This document shows, one piece after another, positions 53,376-62,757 of a DNA stretch of 64,000 bases. The notes beneath the pieces were generated by a model. That model was not told the DNA's origin. It did no database searches and saw nothing but the letters and a program-made list of their open reading frames with translations. Both the position numbers and the translations under genes were made by a program. Numbering within the stretch: the first letter of the stretch is position 1; every line of letters starts with the position of its first letter. The stretch is from JBCDCE01 sp039182515 (lineage in GTDB: Bacteria > Pseudomonadota > Alphaproteobacteria > Rhodobacterales > Rhodobacteraceae), in assembly GCA_039182515.1 (NCBI GenBank), contig JBCDCE010000011.1, positions 1-64,000 on the forward strand, read 5' to 3'.

Positions 53376-54218
53376 ATGAAAACGCTTCACTTTTTGACGG
53401 CAAGCGCCTTTGCGCTCATGCTGGCAGCCCCTCTGTCCGCCCAAGAGGTTACGCGCGATACAGTTCTTACAACTGTAAATGGGACTGACATTACTGTGGG
53501 TCACCTGATTACGGCGCGTTCAGCGCTCCCTGAGCAATATGCCAACCTTCCAGATCAAAATCTTTTCGACGGTTTGCTTTCGCAATTGGTCCAGCAAACA
53601 CTGTTGTCCCAATCGATTGGCGAGCCCACGCCGCGCGTTCTGATTTCTTTGGAAAACGAGCGCCGCACGCTGTTGAGCGCTGAAGCCATCAGCACTTTGT
53701 TTGAAACATCTCTCAGCGAAGATGATGTGCGCGCCCTATATGCGGAACGCTACGGCGAAGGATCAGGTGAGCCTGAATATAATGCTTCTCACATCTTGGT
53801 CGACTCCGAAGAGGAAGCGATCGAAATTCGCAACATGATCGTGAGCGACGGTGCTGACTTTGCCGAGACCGCAAAAGCGAAGTCCACTGGCCCTTCCGGA
53901 CCAAATGGTGGGGAGCTGGGTTGGTTTGGACCTGGCATGATGGTTCCGGCTTTTGAAGCTGCGGTGAAAGAGCTCGAAAAAGATGGAGTGTCCGAACCAG
54001 TTCAAACACAGTTTGGGTGGCACATTGTTAAGCTGAACGATAGCCGTCAGAAAGCGGCCCCTAGCTTTGAAGAAGTTGCGCAAAGCCTAATCAATGAACT
54101 GCAACAAAACGCCGTTGCAGAACTCGTTGAAGAGCTCAGAGAGACCGCGACAATTGTCGAGACAGACCAAGAGATCGATGTGTCCGTCATTCGAAATGTG
54201 GACCTTTTGACAGACTAA
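53376..54218 (+). CDS. Periplasmic parvulin-type peptidyl-prolyl isomerase
   Basis: A 280-residue protein from ATG 53376 (AAGGAC 10 bases before); the longer frame from 53202 runs into the secA side. Signal peptide 1-22 (LSA/QEV). The parvulin (PpiC) domain at about 130-225 has EYNASHILVDSEEEA, GPNGGELGWFGPGMMVPAFE and TQFGWHIVKLND. It probably helps fold exported outer-membrane proteins. argJ begins 2 bases after the stop. Confidence 0.92.
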   Translation: MKTLHFLTASAFALMLAAPLSAQEVTRDTVLTTVNGTDITVGHLITARSALPEQYANLPDQNLFDGLLSQLVQQTLLSQSIGEPTPRVLISLENERRTLLSAEAISTLFETSLSEDDVRALYAERYGEGSGEPEYNASHILVDSEEEAIEIRNMIVSDGADFAETAKAKSTGPSGPNGGELGWFGPGMMVPAFEAAVKELEKDGVSEPVQTQFGWHIVKLNDSRQKAAPSFEEVAQSLINELQQNAVAELVEELRETATIVETDQEIDVSVIRNVDLLTD

Positions 54219-54220
54219 AC

Positions 54221-55435
54221 ATGGATCGCTCTCCTCTCGCACCAAAACGCTTCGCCACCATTCCACCGGTGGCGGGCGTCTCTTTGGCCACGGCCGCTAC
54301 GGGTTTGAAATATAAAGGGCGCGACGACGTGCTTCTGGCGCTTTGCGCACCGGAAAGTATTGTGGCCGGGGTTTTCACCACCTCCTCAACCAGGTCAGCA
54401 CCCGTTTTGGATTGCCAAGAAAAAGTAACCAAAGACACACCAGACGGCCTGGCGATTTTTGTGAATGCGGGCAATGCCAACGCTTTTACTGGCGCGCGTG
54501 GAGATGGCACTGTTGAGGCGATTACGCGAAATATCGCACAAACAACGGGGCTCTCCGAACAAGCCGTATTCACAGCGTCAACTGGCGTGATTGGCGAGCC
54601 CTTAGACCCAGCCCACATCACACCACATATCCAAACGCTCTTCGGGTCACGTCATAACAATGGCTTTGAAGCCGCAGCGGAAGCCATCCGCACAACTGAC
54701 ACCTTCGCGAAGGGAGCATCACGCGATGTGATGGTTGATGGAAAGCCAGTTCGGATTGCAGGCATCGCCAAGGGCTCGGGCATGATTGCGCCTGATATGG
54801 CAACAATGCTGGTCTTTTTATTCACCGATGCTCTGCTCCCAAAAGCAGCAGCCCAGAGTAAAATATCAACAATCAATGCGCGCAGCTTCAATTGCATCAC
54901 CGTCGATTCTGACACCTCAACATCCGACACACTTCTTTTTGTGGCAACCGGGCAATCTGGGCAAAACTGCGAAGCCTCAGAAAGCTTTGACGCCGCGCTC
55001 GAAGATCTGATGCTGGACCTTGCTCACCAAGTGGTGCGCGACGGCGAAGGGGCGACGAAATTTGTGGAGGTGAACGTAAGCGGTGCTACGAGCCCAGAGG
55101 ATGCGCGGCGGGTCGCGGGAGCCATTGCCAATTCTCCCTTGGTCAAAACCGCCATCGCCGGCGAGGATCCCAATTGGGGCCGCATTGTCATGGCGGTAGG
55201 TAAGTCAGGCGCCCAAGCGGATCGAGATAAGCTCACCATTTCTTTCGGAGACATTTTGGTTGCTGAAAACGGTTGGGTGAGCCCCAATTATTCTGAAGAA
55301 ATAGGCTCGAATTATATGAAAGCTCAAGAGCTTACGATCAACGTCGACCTCGGGCTTGGAAGTTCAGCGGCGCGAATGTGGACCTGCGATCTCACACACC
55401 AATATATAACCATAAATGCGGATTACCGCTCGTGA
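54221..55435 (+). CDS. argJ: Bifunctional ornithine acetyltransferase / N-acetylglutamate synthase
   Basis: A 404-residue ArgJ. The self-cleavage site is in GMIAPDMATMLVF, with the catalytic Thr at 195, giving alpha and beta subunits. FVNAGNANAFTG and EDPNWGRIVMAVG are further family segments. It recycles the acetyl group in arginine synthesis. Its stop overlaps the mutT start (GTGA). Confidence 0.97.
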   Translation: MDRSPLAPKRFATIPPVAGVSLATAATGLKYKGRDDVLLALCAPESIVAGVFTTSSTRSAPVLDCQEKVTKDTPDGLAIFVNAGNANAFTGARGDGTVEAITRNIAQTTGLSEQAVFTASTGVIGEPLDPAHITPHIQTLFGSRHNNGFEAAAEAIRTTDTFAKGASRDVMVDGKPVRIAGIAKGSGMIAPDMATMLVFLFTDALLPKAAAQSKISTINARSFNCITVDSDTSTSDTLLFVATGQSGQNCEASESFDAALEDLMLDLAHQVVRDGEGATKFVEVNVSGATSPEDARRVAGAIANSPLVKTAIAGEDPNWGRIVMAVGKSGAQADRDKLTISFGDILVAENGWVSPNYSEEIGSNYMKAQELTINVDLGLGSSAARMWTCDLTHQYITINADYRS

Positions 55436-55830
55436 AGGTTGTTCTGGTTTCAGCCGTCGCTCTTGTTGACGTGGAGGGTCGCGTCTTGCTTGCCCAGCGC
55501 CCAGAGGGCAAATCCATGGCCGGGCTCTGGGAGTTTCCAGGTGGCAAAGTAGAACCTGATGAAACCCCAGAGGCCGCGTTGATCCGAGAATTGCATGAAG
55601 AACTTGATATCGAGACTTGGGAAAGCTGTTTGGCACCTCTCACCTTTGCTTCCCACACCTACGATACCTTCCATCTGCTCATGCCGCTTTTCGTTTGCCG
55701 AAAATGGAATGGCGTGGTGCGGGGTAAAGAAGGGCAAACTCTGGCATGGGCCAAGAGCCATGAGCTCAAAAATTACGAGATGCCCCCTGCGGACGTGCCG
55801 TTGATTCCACTTTTGCGAGAGTGGCTATAA
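55432..55830 (+). CDS. mutT: 8-oxo-dGTP pyrophosphatase-type Nudix hydrolase (MutT)
   Basis: A 132-residue Nudix protein from GTG 55432, which overlaps the argJ stop; the frame starting at 55378 lies inside argJ and is unlikely. Nudix box at about 40-62: GGKVEPDETPEAALIRELHEEL. Such enzymes remove oxidised nucleotides. LWEFPGGK and the WAKSHELKNYEMPPAD end are typical of MutT. Confidence 0.9.
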   Translation: MKVVLVSAVALVDVEGRVLLAQRPEGKSMAGLWEFPGGKVEPDETPEAALIRELHEELDIETWESCLAPLTFASHTYDTFHLLMPLFVCRKWNGVVRGKEGQTLAWAKSHELKNYEMPPADVPLIPLLREWL

Positions 55831-56008
55831 GCCCCCAATTTGGAAACAATCATTGAATTTGTCGCCAAAGGGCGAAATTTAATCACTCAAAACCATTCTT
55901 TGCTGAAATTTTCCTCAATTTTGGCACAAAAATGTCATAATTAGGGGTGCGCTTTCATTTTGTTTGTTCTATTTTGAACACAATAACAAAAAAGGGGGGA
56001 AGTATAGA
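55831..56008. other. Leader of the 44-residue small gene
   Basis: AT-rich, gene-free sequence. A GGGGGG run at 55993-55998 is the likely ribosome binding site of the small gene. TTTGTCGCCAAAGGGCGAAATTT at 55857-55880 includes a partial GGCGAAA element like those in the accessory region, here probably by chance. No promoter is clear enough to name. Confidence 0.5.
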
Positions 56009-56143
56009 ATGCTGCGAACAATCACTCTAGGAAGCTGCGTGTCTGTACAAGGATTGCTTGTTACCAAGCTTGACGACGGAAAAATCCGCGTCCGCGATGG
56101 CGAAAAAACCTACGAGGGATTCCCTGTTTCAAAAGCTGCGTAA
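56009..56143 (+). CDS. Small conserved-looking protein (44 aa)
   Basis: An ATG preceded by a strong GGGGGGAAG ribosome binding site opens a 44-codon frame starting MLRTITLGSCVSVQG and ending EGFPVSKAA, followed by a terminator. Its pattern (two strands, a turn, two strands) suggests a small beta domain. I recall similar short proteins in Rhodobacteraceae, but the name and function are unknown to me. It stands between mutT and infB, on the mutT strand. Confidence 0.75.
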   Translation: MLRTITLGSCVSVQGLLVTKLDDGKIRVRDGEKTYEGFPVSKAA

Positions 56144-56160
56144 CGGTACGCGTGGCTTCT

Positions 56161-56197
56161 AAAAGGGACGCATCTCCTCGACTGCGTCCCTTTTTTT
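56161..56197 (+). terminator. Rho-independent terminator after the 44-aa gene
   Basis: GGGACGCA (56165-56172) pairs with TGCGTCCC (56183-56190), followed by seven T residues at 56191-56197. It ends transcription from the small gene and stands only 36 bases from the infB stop. Confidence 0.88.
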
Positions 56198-56232
56198 ATA
56201 TCTTATTCTCTGAATAATCGAGAAAAGTGGCG

Positions 56233-58731
56233 TTACTCGAGGGTACGCTCTACTTCCTCGCGCTCGAAAATCTCGATGACGTCTTTTGGACGGATATCGT
56301 CATAATTTTCAAACGCCATACCGCATTCTTGGCCCGATTGGACTTCTGCAACTTCATCTTTGAAGCGCTTGAGTGTTTTCAACGTACCCTCATGAATAAC
56401 TACATTATCACGAAGGAGTCGTACACCAGCTGACCGACGTGCAACGCCTTCAGTCACCAAACAACCAGCAACTTTGCCAACACCGGATACTTTGAAAACC
56501 TCTTTGATCTCCGCATATCCGATGAAGTTCTCGCGAATTTCAGCACTGAGAAGGCCAGAAGCCGCAGCTTTTACATCATCAACAAGGTCATAGATGACCG
56601 AGTAATAACGGATCTCCACACCCTTTTGGTTGGCCACGCTCCGTGCGGTTGAATTTGCGCGCACGTTGAAGCCAAACACCGGCGCGCCAGAAGCTTCCGC
56701 CAGGCCGACATCAGATTCTGTGATCGCACCAACGCCAGAATGAAGTACGCGAACGCGCACCTCTTCGTTTCCAATCTTCTCCATCGCCTGCACAATCGCT
56801 TCTGACGAGCCCTGCACGTCAGCCTTCACGAGGATTGGCATCTCTGTGACGTTTTCGTCTTCTTTGGCTTTCGCCATAAGCTGTTCAAGCGTGGTCGCAG
56901 CGCCTGCAGCCGCACGTTTCTCTTTAGCAGATTTCTCACGATACTCGGCAATTTCACGGGCTTGCGCTTCAGTCTCGACGACGTTGAGCACGTCACCAGC
57001 CTCAGGCGTACCATTTAGACCAAGCACCTCAACAGGCACAGAAGGACCAGCTTCTTTAATGCGCTCACCTTGATCATTCACGAGCGCGCGCACTTTACCC
57101 CATTGCTCACCAACAACAAAAATATCGCCTTGGCGCAGGGTACCGTTTTGCACAAGAACAGTCGCAACAGGACCGCGACCCACATCAAGCTGTGCTTCAA
57201 TCACTGCGCCGGACGCGGCGCGGGATGGATTTGCCTTAAGCTCCAAGATCTCAGCTTGTAGCGCAATGGCTTCGAGAAGCGAATCGAGGCCGGTGCCTTT
57301 AAGCGCGGAAACTTCGATATCCTGAACTTCACCTGACATCTCTTCTACAATCACTTCGTGCTGTAGCAAGCTCGTGCGCACGCGCATTGGATCTGCCGCT
57401 GGTACATCGATTTTGTTGATTGCAACAATCATTGGAACTTCGGCTGCTTTGGCGTGGTTAATCGCCTCGACAGTCTGGGGCATGACTGCATCATCCGCCG
57501 CCACAACCAAAACCACGATATCAGTCACTTGCGCGCCGCGCGCACGCATAGACGTAAAAGCGGCGTGGCCAGGTGTATCCAAGAAAGTGAGCTTCGCGCC
57601 ATCCTGATCTACTTGGTACGCCCCAATGTGTTGGGTGATCCCGCCCGCTTCACCAGCCACAACACGTGCATTGCGAATGGCATCAAGAAGCGAAGTTTTA
57701 CCATGGTCAACGTGCCCCATGATCGTAATCACTGGAGGGCGTGGTGCGAGATCTTCGGGCGCGTCTTCCACTTGATCAATCACGTCTTCAACGTCTGCAT
57801 CGGAAACCCGCACAACGTTGTGACCAAACTCTTCGATGATCAGCTCTGCTGTATCAGCGTCGATTGTTTGGGTTTGAGTGGCCATGATGCCATTGGTCAT
57901 CAAAGCCTTTACAACATCGGCAACGCGCTCAGCCATACGGTTCGCAAGCTCAGAGACAACAATCGCTTCGGGCAACTGAACATCGCGAACAACCTTTTCG
58001 CGCTGTTCACCGCCACCCATTGCTTTTTGACGGGCTCGCTCTTGCTTGCGCTTCATAGAAGCAAGGGAGCGCTGACGTCCGCCTTCACTGCCAGAAAGCG
58101 CTTGGTTCAGTGTCAGTTTACCAGCGCGTCGACCTGCATCATCACCACGACCCTTACCACGGTTTTGACGATCGCGGCTTTCCGCTTCGCGATCGGTTTT
58201 TGCAGGTGATCGATTTGCAGAAGACTTATTACCACCAGGGCGCGCTGCAGCACCCGCTGGATCTGGAACAGGCGCCGCAGCACGTTTTGCCGCTTCCTCA
58301 GCTTCTTGTTTCTTACGAGCGTCTTCTTCCGCTTTCGCTTTCAGCGCTTCTTCGCGCTCGCGCTCTTCACGTTCTTTCGCTTCTTGTTCTTCGCGACGAC
58401 GCTGGCGGTCTTCCGCTCGCGCTTTCTCTTCACTGGCACGTTTCGCTGCCTCGTCGGCTTCGCGAGCCTTTGCAGCTTGCAATGCCTTTAAACGACGCTC
58501 CATTTCGGAGTCGGAAATGCCAGCAGGGCGACGCGATGGATCGCCTCCAACAGACCCGGCGCTCGGTTTCCCAGTCGCCCCAGCCGCACCCACCTTGGGC
58601 ACCACAACGCGTTTGCGTTTGGTTTCCACCACGACATTTTTCGTGCGCCCGTGGCTGAAGCTTTGCTTCACGTTTCCAGAGCGTGGCCCGCCGCGCAGGC
58701 CTAAGGTCTTTTTGCCGTCGTCTTCACTCAT
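56233..58731 (-). CDS. infB: Translation initiation factor IF-2
   Basis: An 832-residue IF-2: a long charged and disordered N-terminus with Arg/Glu/Lys-rich helices, an IF2_N-type segment (LPEAIVVSELANRMAERVADVVKAL), the G domain with GHVDHGKTSL, DTPGHAAFTSMRARG and NKID, and two C-terminal domains. It brings initiator tRNA to the ribosome. It overlaps ylxR by 4 bases. Confidence 0.97.
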   Translation of the reverse strand: MSEDDGKKTLGLRGGPRSGNVKQSFSHGRTKNVVVETKRKRVVVPKVGAAGATGKPSAGSVGGDPSRRPAGISDSEMERRLKALQAAKAREADEAAKRASEEKARAEDRQRRREEQEAKEREEREREEALKAKAEEDARKKQEAEEAAKRAAAPVPDPAGAAARPGGNKSSANRSPAKTDREAESRDRQNRGKGRGDDAGRRAGKLTLNQALSGSEGGRQRSLASMKRKQERARQKAMGGGEQREKVVRDVQLPEAIVVSELANRMAERVADVVKALMTNGIMATQTQTIDADTAELIIEEFGHNVVRVSDADVEDVIDQVEDAPEDLAPRPPVITIMGHVDHGKTSLLDAIRNARVVAGEAGGITQHIGAYQVDQDGAKLTFLDTPGHAAFTSMRARGAQVTDIVVLVVAADDAVMPQTVEAINHAKAAEVPMIVAINKIDVPAADPMRVRTSLLQHEVIVEEMSGEVQDIEVSALKGTGLDSLLEAIALQAEILELKANPSRAASGAVIEAQLDVGRGPVATVLVQNGTLRQGDIFVVGEQWGKVRALVNDQGERIKEAGPSVPVEVLGLNGTPEAGDVLNVVETEAQAREIAEYREKSAKEKRAAAGAATTLEQLMAKAKEDENVTEMPILVKADVQGSSEAIVQAMEKIGNEEVRVRVLHSGVGAITESDVGLAEASGAPVFGFNVRANSTARSVANQKGVEIRYYSVIYDLVDDVKAAASGLLSAEIRENFIGYAEIKEVFKVSGVGKVAGCLVTEGVARRSAGVRLLRDNVVIHEGTLKTLKRFKDEVAEVQSGQECGMAFENYDDIRPKDVIEIFEREEVERTLE

Positions 58732-59357
58732 TCAGAGCTTTTCCCTTTCCGATCCGCGGGAACACCTGTCCATCCGCGTACCGCTTCTAGCTTTGCAGCG
58801 GTCTCTACTACACGTGTTGTGAGTCCACCAGGGGCGAGTGCGGCATGAATGACACGATCTCGTCCAAAGGCGCGCCCTAATTCATCTGCGGTCATGCATC
58901 CGATGAAGCGCCCTTCGTAGGGGGTACTCAGTCTTTTTCTCTCTCGTGGTGAGCCATCCGAAGCTTGAACCAAAACCTCGGCATAGTCTTTGCCCAACCA
59001 GTCTTTTACTTTTTCGAAACCGGCAACCGCTTCGCCCGCCTTTCGCGACATTGCAAGCAAGTCACTAAATCGGCGGACAAGGCCATCTTCGATTTGATCT
59101 GCGAGGTCTTCAGCTACCAGAACCTTTTGCCGCGCTGCGCGCGAAAAATGGCCTTTGCTCTGCGCCAATTCCAACGCTGGCCGCGCAGGAGATACCCATA
59201 TACCCCTGCCAGGCAGCTTTTCCAAGAGGTCCGGCACAATTCTCAGGTCAGGGTCCACCACAAACCGGATCAAACCCCCCTTAGGATGGGTTTCACCGGT
59301 TGCGATGCACCGCCGTTCCGAGCCTGTGTCGGATTTGGATTGACCACCTCTAGACAA
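58728..59357 (-). CDS. YlxR-type RNA-binding protein (DUF448)
   Basis: A 209-residue protein. The N-terminal DUF448 domain has RCIATGETHPKGGLIRFVVDP and GRGIWVSPARPALELA. The second half resembles an L7Ae-like RNA-binding region (LVRRFSDLLAMSRKAGEAVAGFEKV, KRLSTPYEGRFIGCMTADELGRAFGRD). It lies between nusA and infB in the conserved operon order, and is often called the nusA-infB linking protein. Confidence 0.88.
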   Translation of the reverse strand: MSRGGQSKSDTGSERRCIATGETHPKGGLIRFVVDPDLRIVPDLLEKLPGRGIWVSPARPALELAQSKGHFSRAARQKVLVAEDLADQIEDGLVRRFSDLLAMSRKAGEAVAGFEKVKDWLGKDYAEVLVQASDGSPRERKRLSTPYEGRFIGCMTADELGRAFGRDRVIHAALAPGGLTTRVVETAAKLEAVRGWTGVPADRKGKSSE

Positions 59358-59368
59358 TTGTACGGTTC

Positions 59369-60994
59369 CTAGACCTCTGCCGTTTCAGCATGGGAGTCTT
59401 CAGAGGCCTCCGCAGCCGCTTCTGCTGCAAGCGCTTCTGGATCAACCCAGCCCAACATAACGCGAGCTGTCATGACCATATCCTGTGCTTCTTCCAAGCT
59501 CACATCAAAGCTTTCGAGGACACCGTCATCTTTGACGCGCTGGCCATCAACCGTGGTCCAACCGCCAGCCAGCTCCCAATCCGCGCAAGTGGCAAAGTCT
59601 TCGAGCGACTTTACACCGTCTTTGGCAAGTGCTTCGATCATTTGAGGTGTGAGACCTTCGAACTGGAACAAGCTATCTTCGACACCCAACTCGCGCGCCG
59701 TTTCCAGAGCTTTCGCGTTGATGGCATCCAAGTGATCGCGGGCACGAGCCTGAAGCTCAGAGGCTGTATCGTTATCGACCCCGTCGATAACCAAAAGCTC
59801 ATCGACCTCAACGTAAGCCACTTCTTCAAGGTTCGTGAAGCCTTCTGACACCAACAACTGAGCGAAGAACTCGTCCACATCGAGCGTTTCCATAAAGAGC
59901 TTGGTGCGCTCGGCGAACTCAGCTTGACGACGCTCAGAGTCCTGGCTCTCGGTCATAATGTCGATATCAAGCCCAGTCAGTTGCGAGGCCAGACGCACGT
60001 TCTGACCACGACGGCCAATCGCAAGTGAAAGCTGCTCATCCGGTACAACAACTTCGATGCGCTCAGCTTCTTCATCCAAAACAACCTTGCTGACTTCGGC
60101 AGGCTGGAGCGCGTTCACCAAGAATGTTGGCTGATCCTCGTTCCAAGGAATAATGTCGATCTTCTCGCCTTGAAGCTCGTTCACAACGGCCTGCACGCGA
60201 GATCCGCGCATACCAACACACGCGCCCACAGGATCAATAGATCCATCATAGCTGATCACAGCAATCTTCGCGCGGGAGCCTGGATCACGCGCCACAGCTT
60301 TGATCTCGATGATACCATCATAAATCTCTGGCACTTCCATTTTGAACAGTTCGGCCATGAACTCAGGTGCAGTCCGGCTCAAAAAGATCTGCGGGCCACG
60401 CTGTTCGCGGCGTACATCTTTAATGAAGCAACGAATACGGTCATTCGGGCGATAGCTCTCGCGGCCGATCTTTTCGTTGCGGCGCAACACAGCCTCCGGT
60501 GTGGTGCCAAGATCAACAACAACGTTGCCATACTCTTCGCGCTTAACAAGCGCGTTGATGATGGTGCCGGAGCGATCTTTGAATTCCTCGAACTGACGAT
60601 CACGCTCAGCTTCACGGACTTTTTGTAAGATAACCTGCTTTGCCGATTGCGCAGCAATCCGGCCAAGCTCCACAGGCGGCACCTCTTCAACAAACTGATC
60701 ACCAATTGCTGGGTTCTCAAGATATTGCTTGGCTTGCTCTACAGTGAATTCTGCTTGGTAATTCTCAAGCTCTTCTTCGTTAACAACTGTGCGAACACGG
60801 GTGAAGGTGGCTTTACCAGTTTTGCGGTCGATGGACACACGAATATCCATCTCAGCACCATAGCGAGACTTCGCGGCGCGAGCGAGGCTCTCTTCCATCG
60901 CTTCAACAACGAGACCCGGGTCAATCATCTTTTCGCGCGCTACGGCCTCTGCGGTCTGCAAAAGCTCCAGCTGGTTGGCTGAGGTAATGGCCAT
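59369..60994 (-). CDS. nusA: Transcription termination/antitermination factor NusA
   Basis: A 541-residue NusA: an N-terminal RNA-polymerase-binding domain, S1, KH1 and KH2 (VGACVGMRGSRVQAVVNEL, SLAIGRRGQNVRLAS) and a C-terminal acidic repeat region. It regulates pausing, termination and antitermination. It starts 3 bases after the rimP stop. Confidence 0.96.
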   Translation of the reverse strand: MAITSANQLELLQTAEAVAREKMIDPGLVVEAMEESLARAAKSRYGAEMDIRVSIDRKTGKATFTRVRTVVNEEELENYQAEFTVEQAKQYLENPAIGDQFVEEVPPVELGRIAAQSAKQVILQKVREAERDRQFEEFKDRSGTIINALVKREEYGNVVVDLGTTPEAVLRRNEKIGRESYRPNDRIRCFIKDVRREQRGPQIFLSRTAPEFMAELFKMEVPEIYDGIIEIKAVARDPGSRAKIAVISYDGSIDPVGACVGMRGSRVQAVVNELQGEKIDIIPWNEDQPTFLVNALQPAEVSKVVLDEEAERIEVVVPDEQLSLAIGRRGQNVRLASQLTGLDIDIMTESQDSERRQAEFAERTKLFMETLDVDEFFAQLLVSEGFTNLEEVAYVEVDELLVIDGVDNDTASELQARARDHLDAINAKALETARELGVEDSLFQFEGLTPQMIEALAKDGVKSLEDFATCADWELAGGWTTVDGQRVKDDGVLESFDVSLEEAQDMVMTARVMLGWVDPEALAAEAAAEASEDSHAETAEV

Positions 60995-60997
60995 GGA

Positions 60998-61576
60998 TTA
61001 AGCTCCTTCTTCTTCGCCATCGATCACGGTTTCCACCGCATCGAATTGTGTTTCGTCGATCTCGCCTTTGTCTTTGCGTGTGCGCAAAACATCGCGGATC
61101 AGTTCATCAGTGAGGACAAGCTTTGCGTCGCTTAACCACTCAAATTTCAAACCAATGGTGCCTTCTTCGATCTCGATGAGAACCTCGTCGTTTTCTGTAC
61201 CGGCAATAAAGCCTTTGAACCGGCGGCGCCCATCGATCAGCTCGGTTGTCTCAATCTTGGCCTCATAGCCTTCCCAAAGATCAAAGTCTTTGAGCCGCGT
61301 CAGAGGCCGATCGATACCCGGGGAAGAAACCTCAAGCGTGTAAGCGTCCAGGATCGGATCTTCCACATCCAAGGTGGCGCTGACCATTGTTGAGATTTCT
61401 CCACAATCGTCCACTTCTATGGTTCCATCTGGCTTTTGCGCCATGATCTGCAACGTCGACGTTTTGCCAGACATCAGACGCACGCGCACAAGTTCAAACC
61501 CCAGGTCCTCGACAACCGGGGCGATGATTTCCGCCAAACGGCGATCCATGGCTGATTTCGCGATAAGATCGTTCAA
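60998..61576 (-). CDS. rimP: Ribosome maturation factor RimP
   Basis: A 192-residue RimP. TTG 61576 is chosen because GGAAG lies just before it and the protein then begins MNDLIAKSAMDRRLAEIIAP, the usual family start; the longer frame from 61693 crosses a terminator-like hairpin. Family segments include GFELVRVRLMSGK, DCGEISTMVSATLDVEDP and LEVSSPGIDRPL. It helps 30S assembly and heads the rimP-nusA-ylxR-infB operon. Confidence 0.9.
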   Translation of the reverse strand: MNDLIAKSAMDRRLAEIIAPVVEDLGFELVRVRLMSGKTSTLQIMAQKPDGTIEVDDCGEISTMVSATLDVEDPILDAYTLEVSSPGIDRPLTRLKDFDLWEGYEAKIETTELIDGRRRFKGFIAGTENDEVLIEIEEGTIGLKFEWLSDAKLVLTDELIRDVLRTRKDKGEIDETQFDAVETVIDGEEEGA

Positions 61577-61592
61577 AGCACACTTCCAAAAA

Positions 61593-61616
61593 CAAAAAAA
61601 CGGGCGCGCGGCCCGT
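61593..61616 (-). terminator. Terminator-like hairpin in the rimP leader
   Basis: On the minus strand ACGGGC (61616-61611) pairs with GCCCGT (61605-61600), followed by seven T residues (61600-61594), about 20 bases before the rimP start. It could end a short leader RNA or act as an attenuator of the operon. Confidence 0.65.
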
Positions 61617-61718
61617 ATCTCTTTTCCGGTGGAGCCTTGGGGGTGGAAGCCAAAGCGCCGTTGTTGAGACAGATCTATGGCTATTGCGTCCAAATAGCAA
61701 GGGAGAGCTGCATCCAGA

Positions 61719-62696
61719 TCAGCTTTTTGCTTCTTTGAGGCGGTCCATTATCCTCACCAACTCAGCGCTGATGCCCACCTCGGAGAGCGCATGACCGGCG
61801 CGCGGGATCAGGCGTAAATCGGCTTTTGTCCAAGCTTCCGCCAACGACCAAGCCGCTTTTGGTGGACAAATCATATCATAGCGCCCTTGCACAATCGTTC
61901 CAGGAATATGTGAGATCTTATCAATCTGATCCAGAATCTGACCATCGTAATTCAAAAAACCAGCGTTGATGAAGTAATGATTCTCTAGTCGGGCGAAAGC
62001 GCGCGCATATTCGGCTGGGCTTTCGCCTCCAGCGCCTTCACTATGAATTGAGGCCAAAGCATTTTCCCAAGACGCCCAAGCGCGCGCAAATCTTGTCTCT
62101 AGATGCATGTCCCCACTAAAGAGCCGTCTGTGATAGGCCTGAATCAGGTCATCACGCTCATCTTCTGGTACAAGATGGGCAAATTTATTCCAAAGCTCTG
62201 GCCAAAACTGTGCGGCACCGCCTCCATAAAACCAAGTTAATTCGGCTTGGGTCATCAAAAAGACACCACGCAAGATGAGATGATCAACCCGTTCAGGGTG
62301 CGCTTGGGCATAGATCAGCGAAAGCGTTGCACCCCAGCTGCCACCAAAAACAAACCAAGTATCGATCTCAAGCGCTTCGCGGATCGCTTCGATGTCGCGA
62401 ACAAGATGCCAAGTTGTGTTGTCCGTAACGCTGGCATGAGGACGCGAGCGCCCACACCCGCGTTGATCAAACAGAATGATGCGATAGGCTTCGGGATCAA
62501 AATATCGGCGCATCGCTGGAGAACACCCTCCGCCAGGACCACCATGCAACACGACAACCGGTAAGCCATTCGGATTTCCGCACTGCTCCATGTAGATCGT
62601 ATGGCCTTCACCCATATCCATCATGCGCTGATCGAACGGTTCTATCGGCGGATAGAGATTTTGATATGCGTTGCGAGGGTTGGCGATTTTGTCCAT
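61719..62696 (-). CDS. pip: Proline iminopeptidase
   Basis: A 325-residue alpha/beta hydrolase: HGGPGGGCSPAMRRYFDP (oxyanion region), nucleophile in FGGSWGATLSL, catalytic Asp in VQGRYDMICPP and His in PRAGHALSE. It releases N-terminal proline from peptides. It lies upstream of the rimP leader on the same strand. Divergent from ubiG. Confidence 0.92.
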   Translation of the reverse strand: MDKIANPRNAYQNLYPPIEPFDQRMMDMGEGHTIYMEQCGNPNGLPVVVLHGGPGGGCSPAMRRYFDPEAYRIILFDQRGCGRSRPHASVTDNTTWHLVRDIEAIREALEIDTWFVFGGSWGATLSLIYAQAHPERVDHLILRGVFLMTQAELTWFYGGGAAQFWPELWNKFAHLVPEDERDDLIQAYHRRLFSGDMHLETRFARAWASWENALASIHSEGAGGESPAEYARAFARLENHYFINAGFLNYDGQILDQIDKISHIPGTIVQGRYDMICPPKAAWSLAEAWTKADLRLIPRAGHALSEVGISAELVRIMDRLKEAKS

Positions 62697-62757
62697 GACT
62701 GACCTATATAAGGCTCACGCGTGGGGAGCCACGTCGATTTTGACCACCGGAGATGTA

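Noticed and set aside
55922..55937. Sigma-54 promoter before the 44-aa gene
   Set aside because: TGGCAC is present, but the second half reads TGTCA and lacks the conserved GC at the -12 position.
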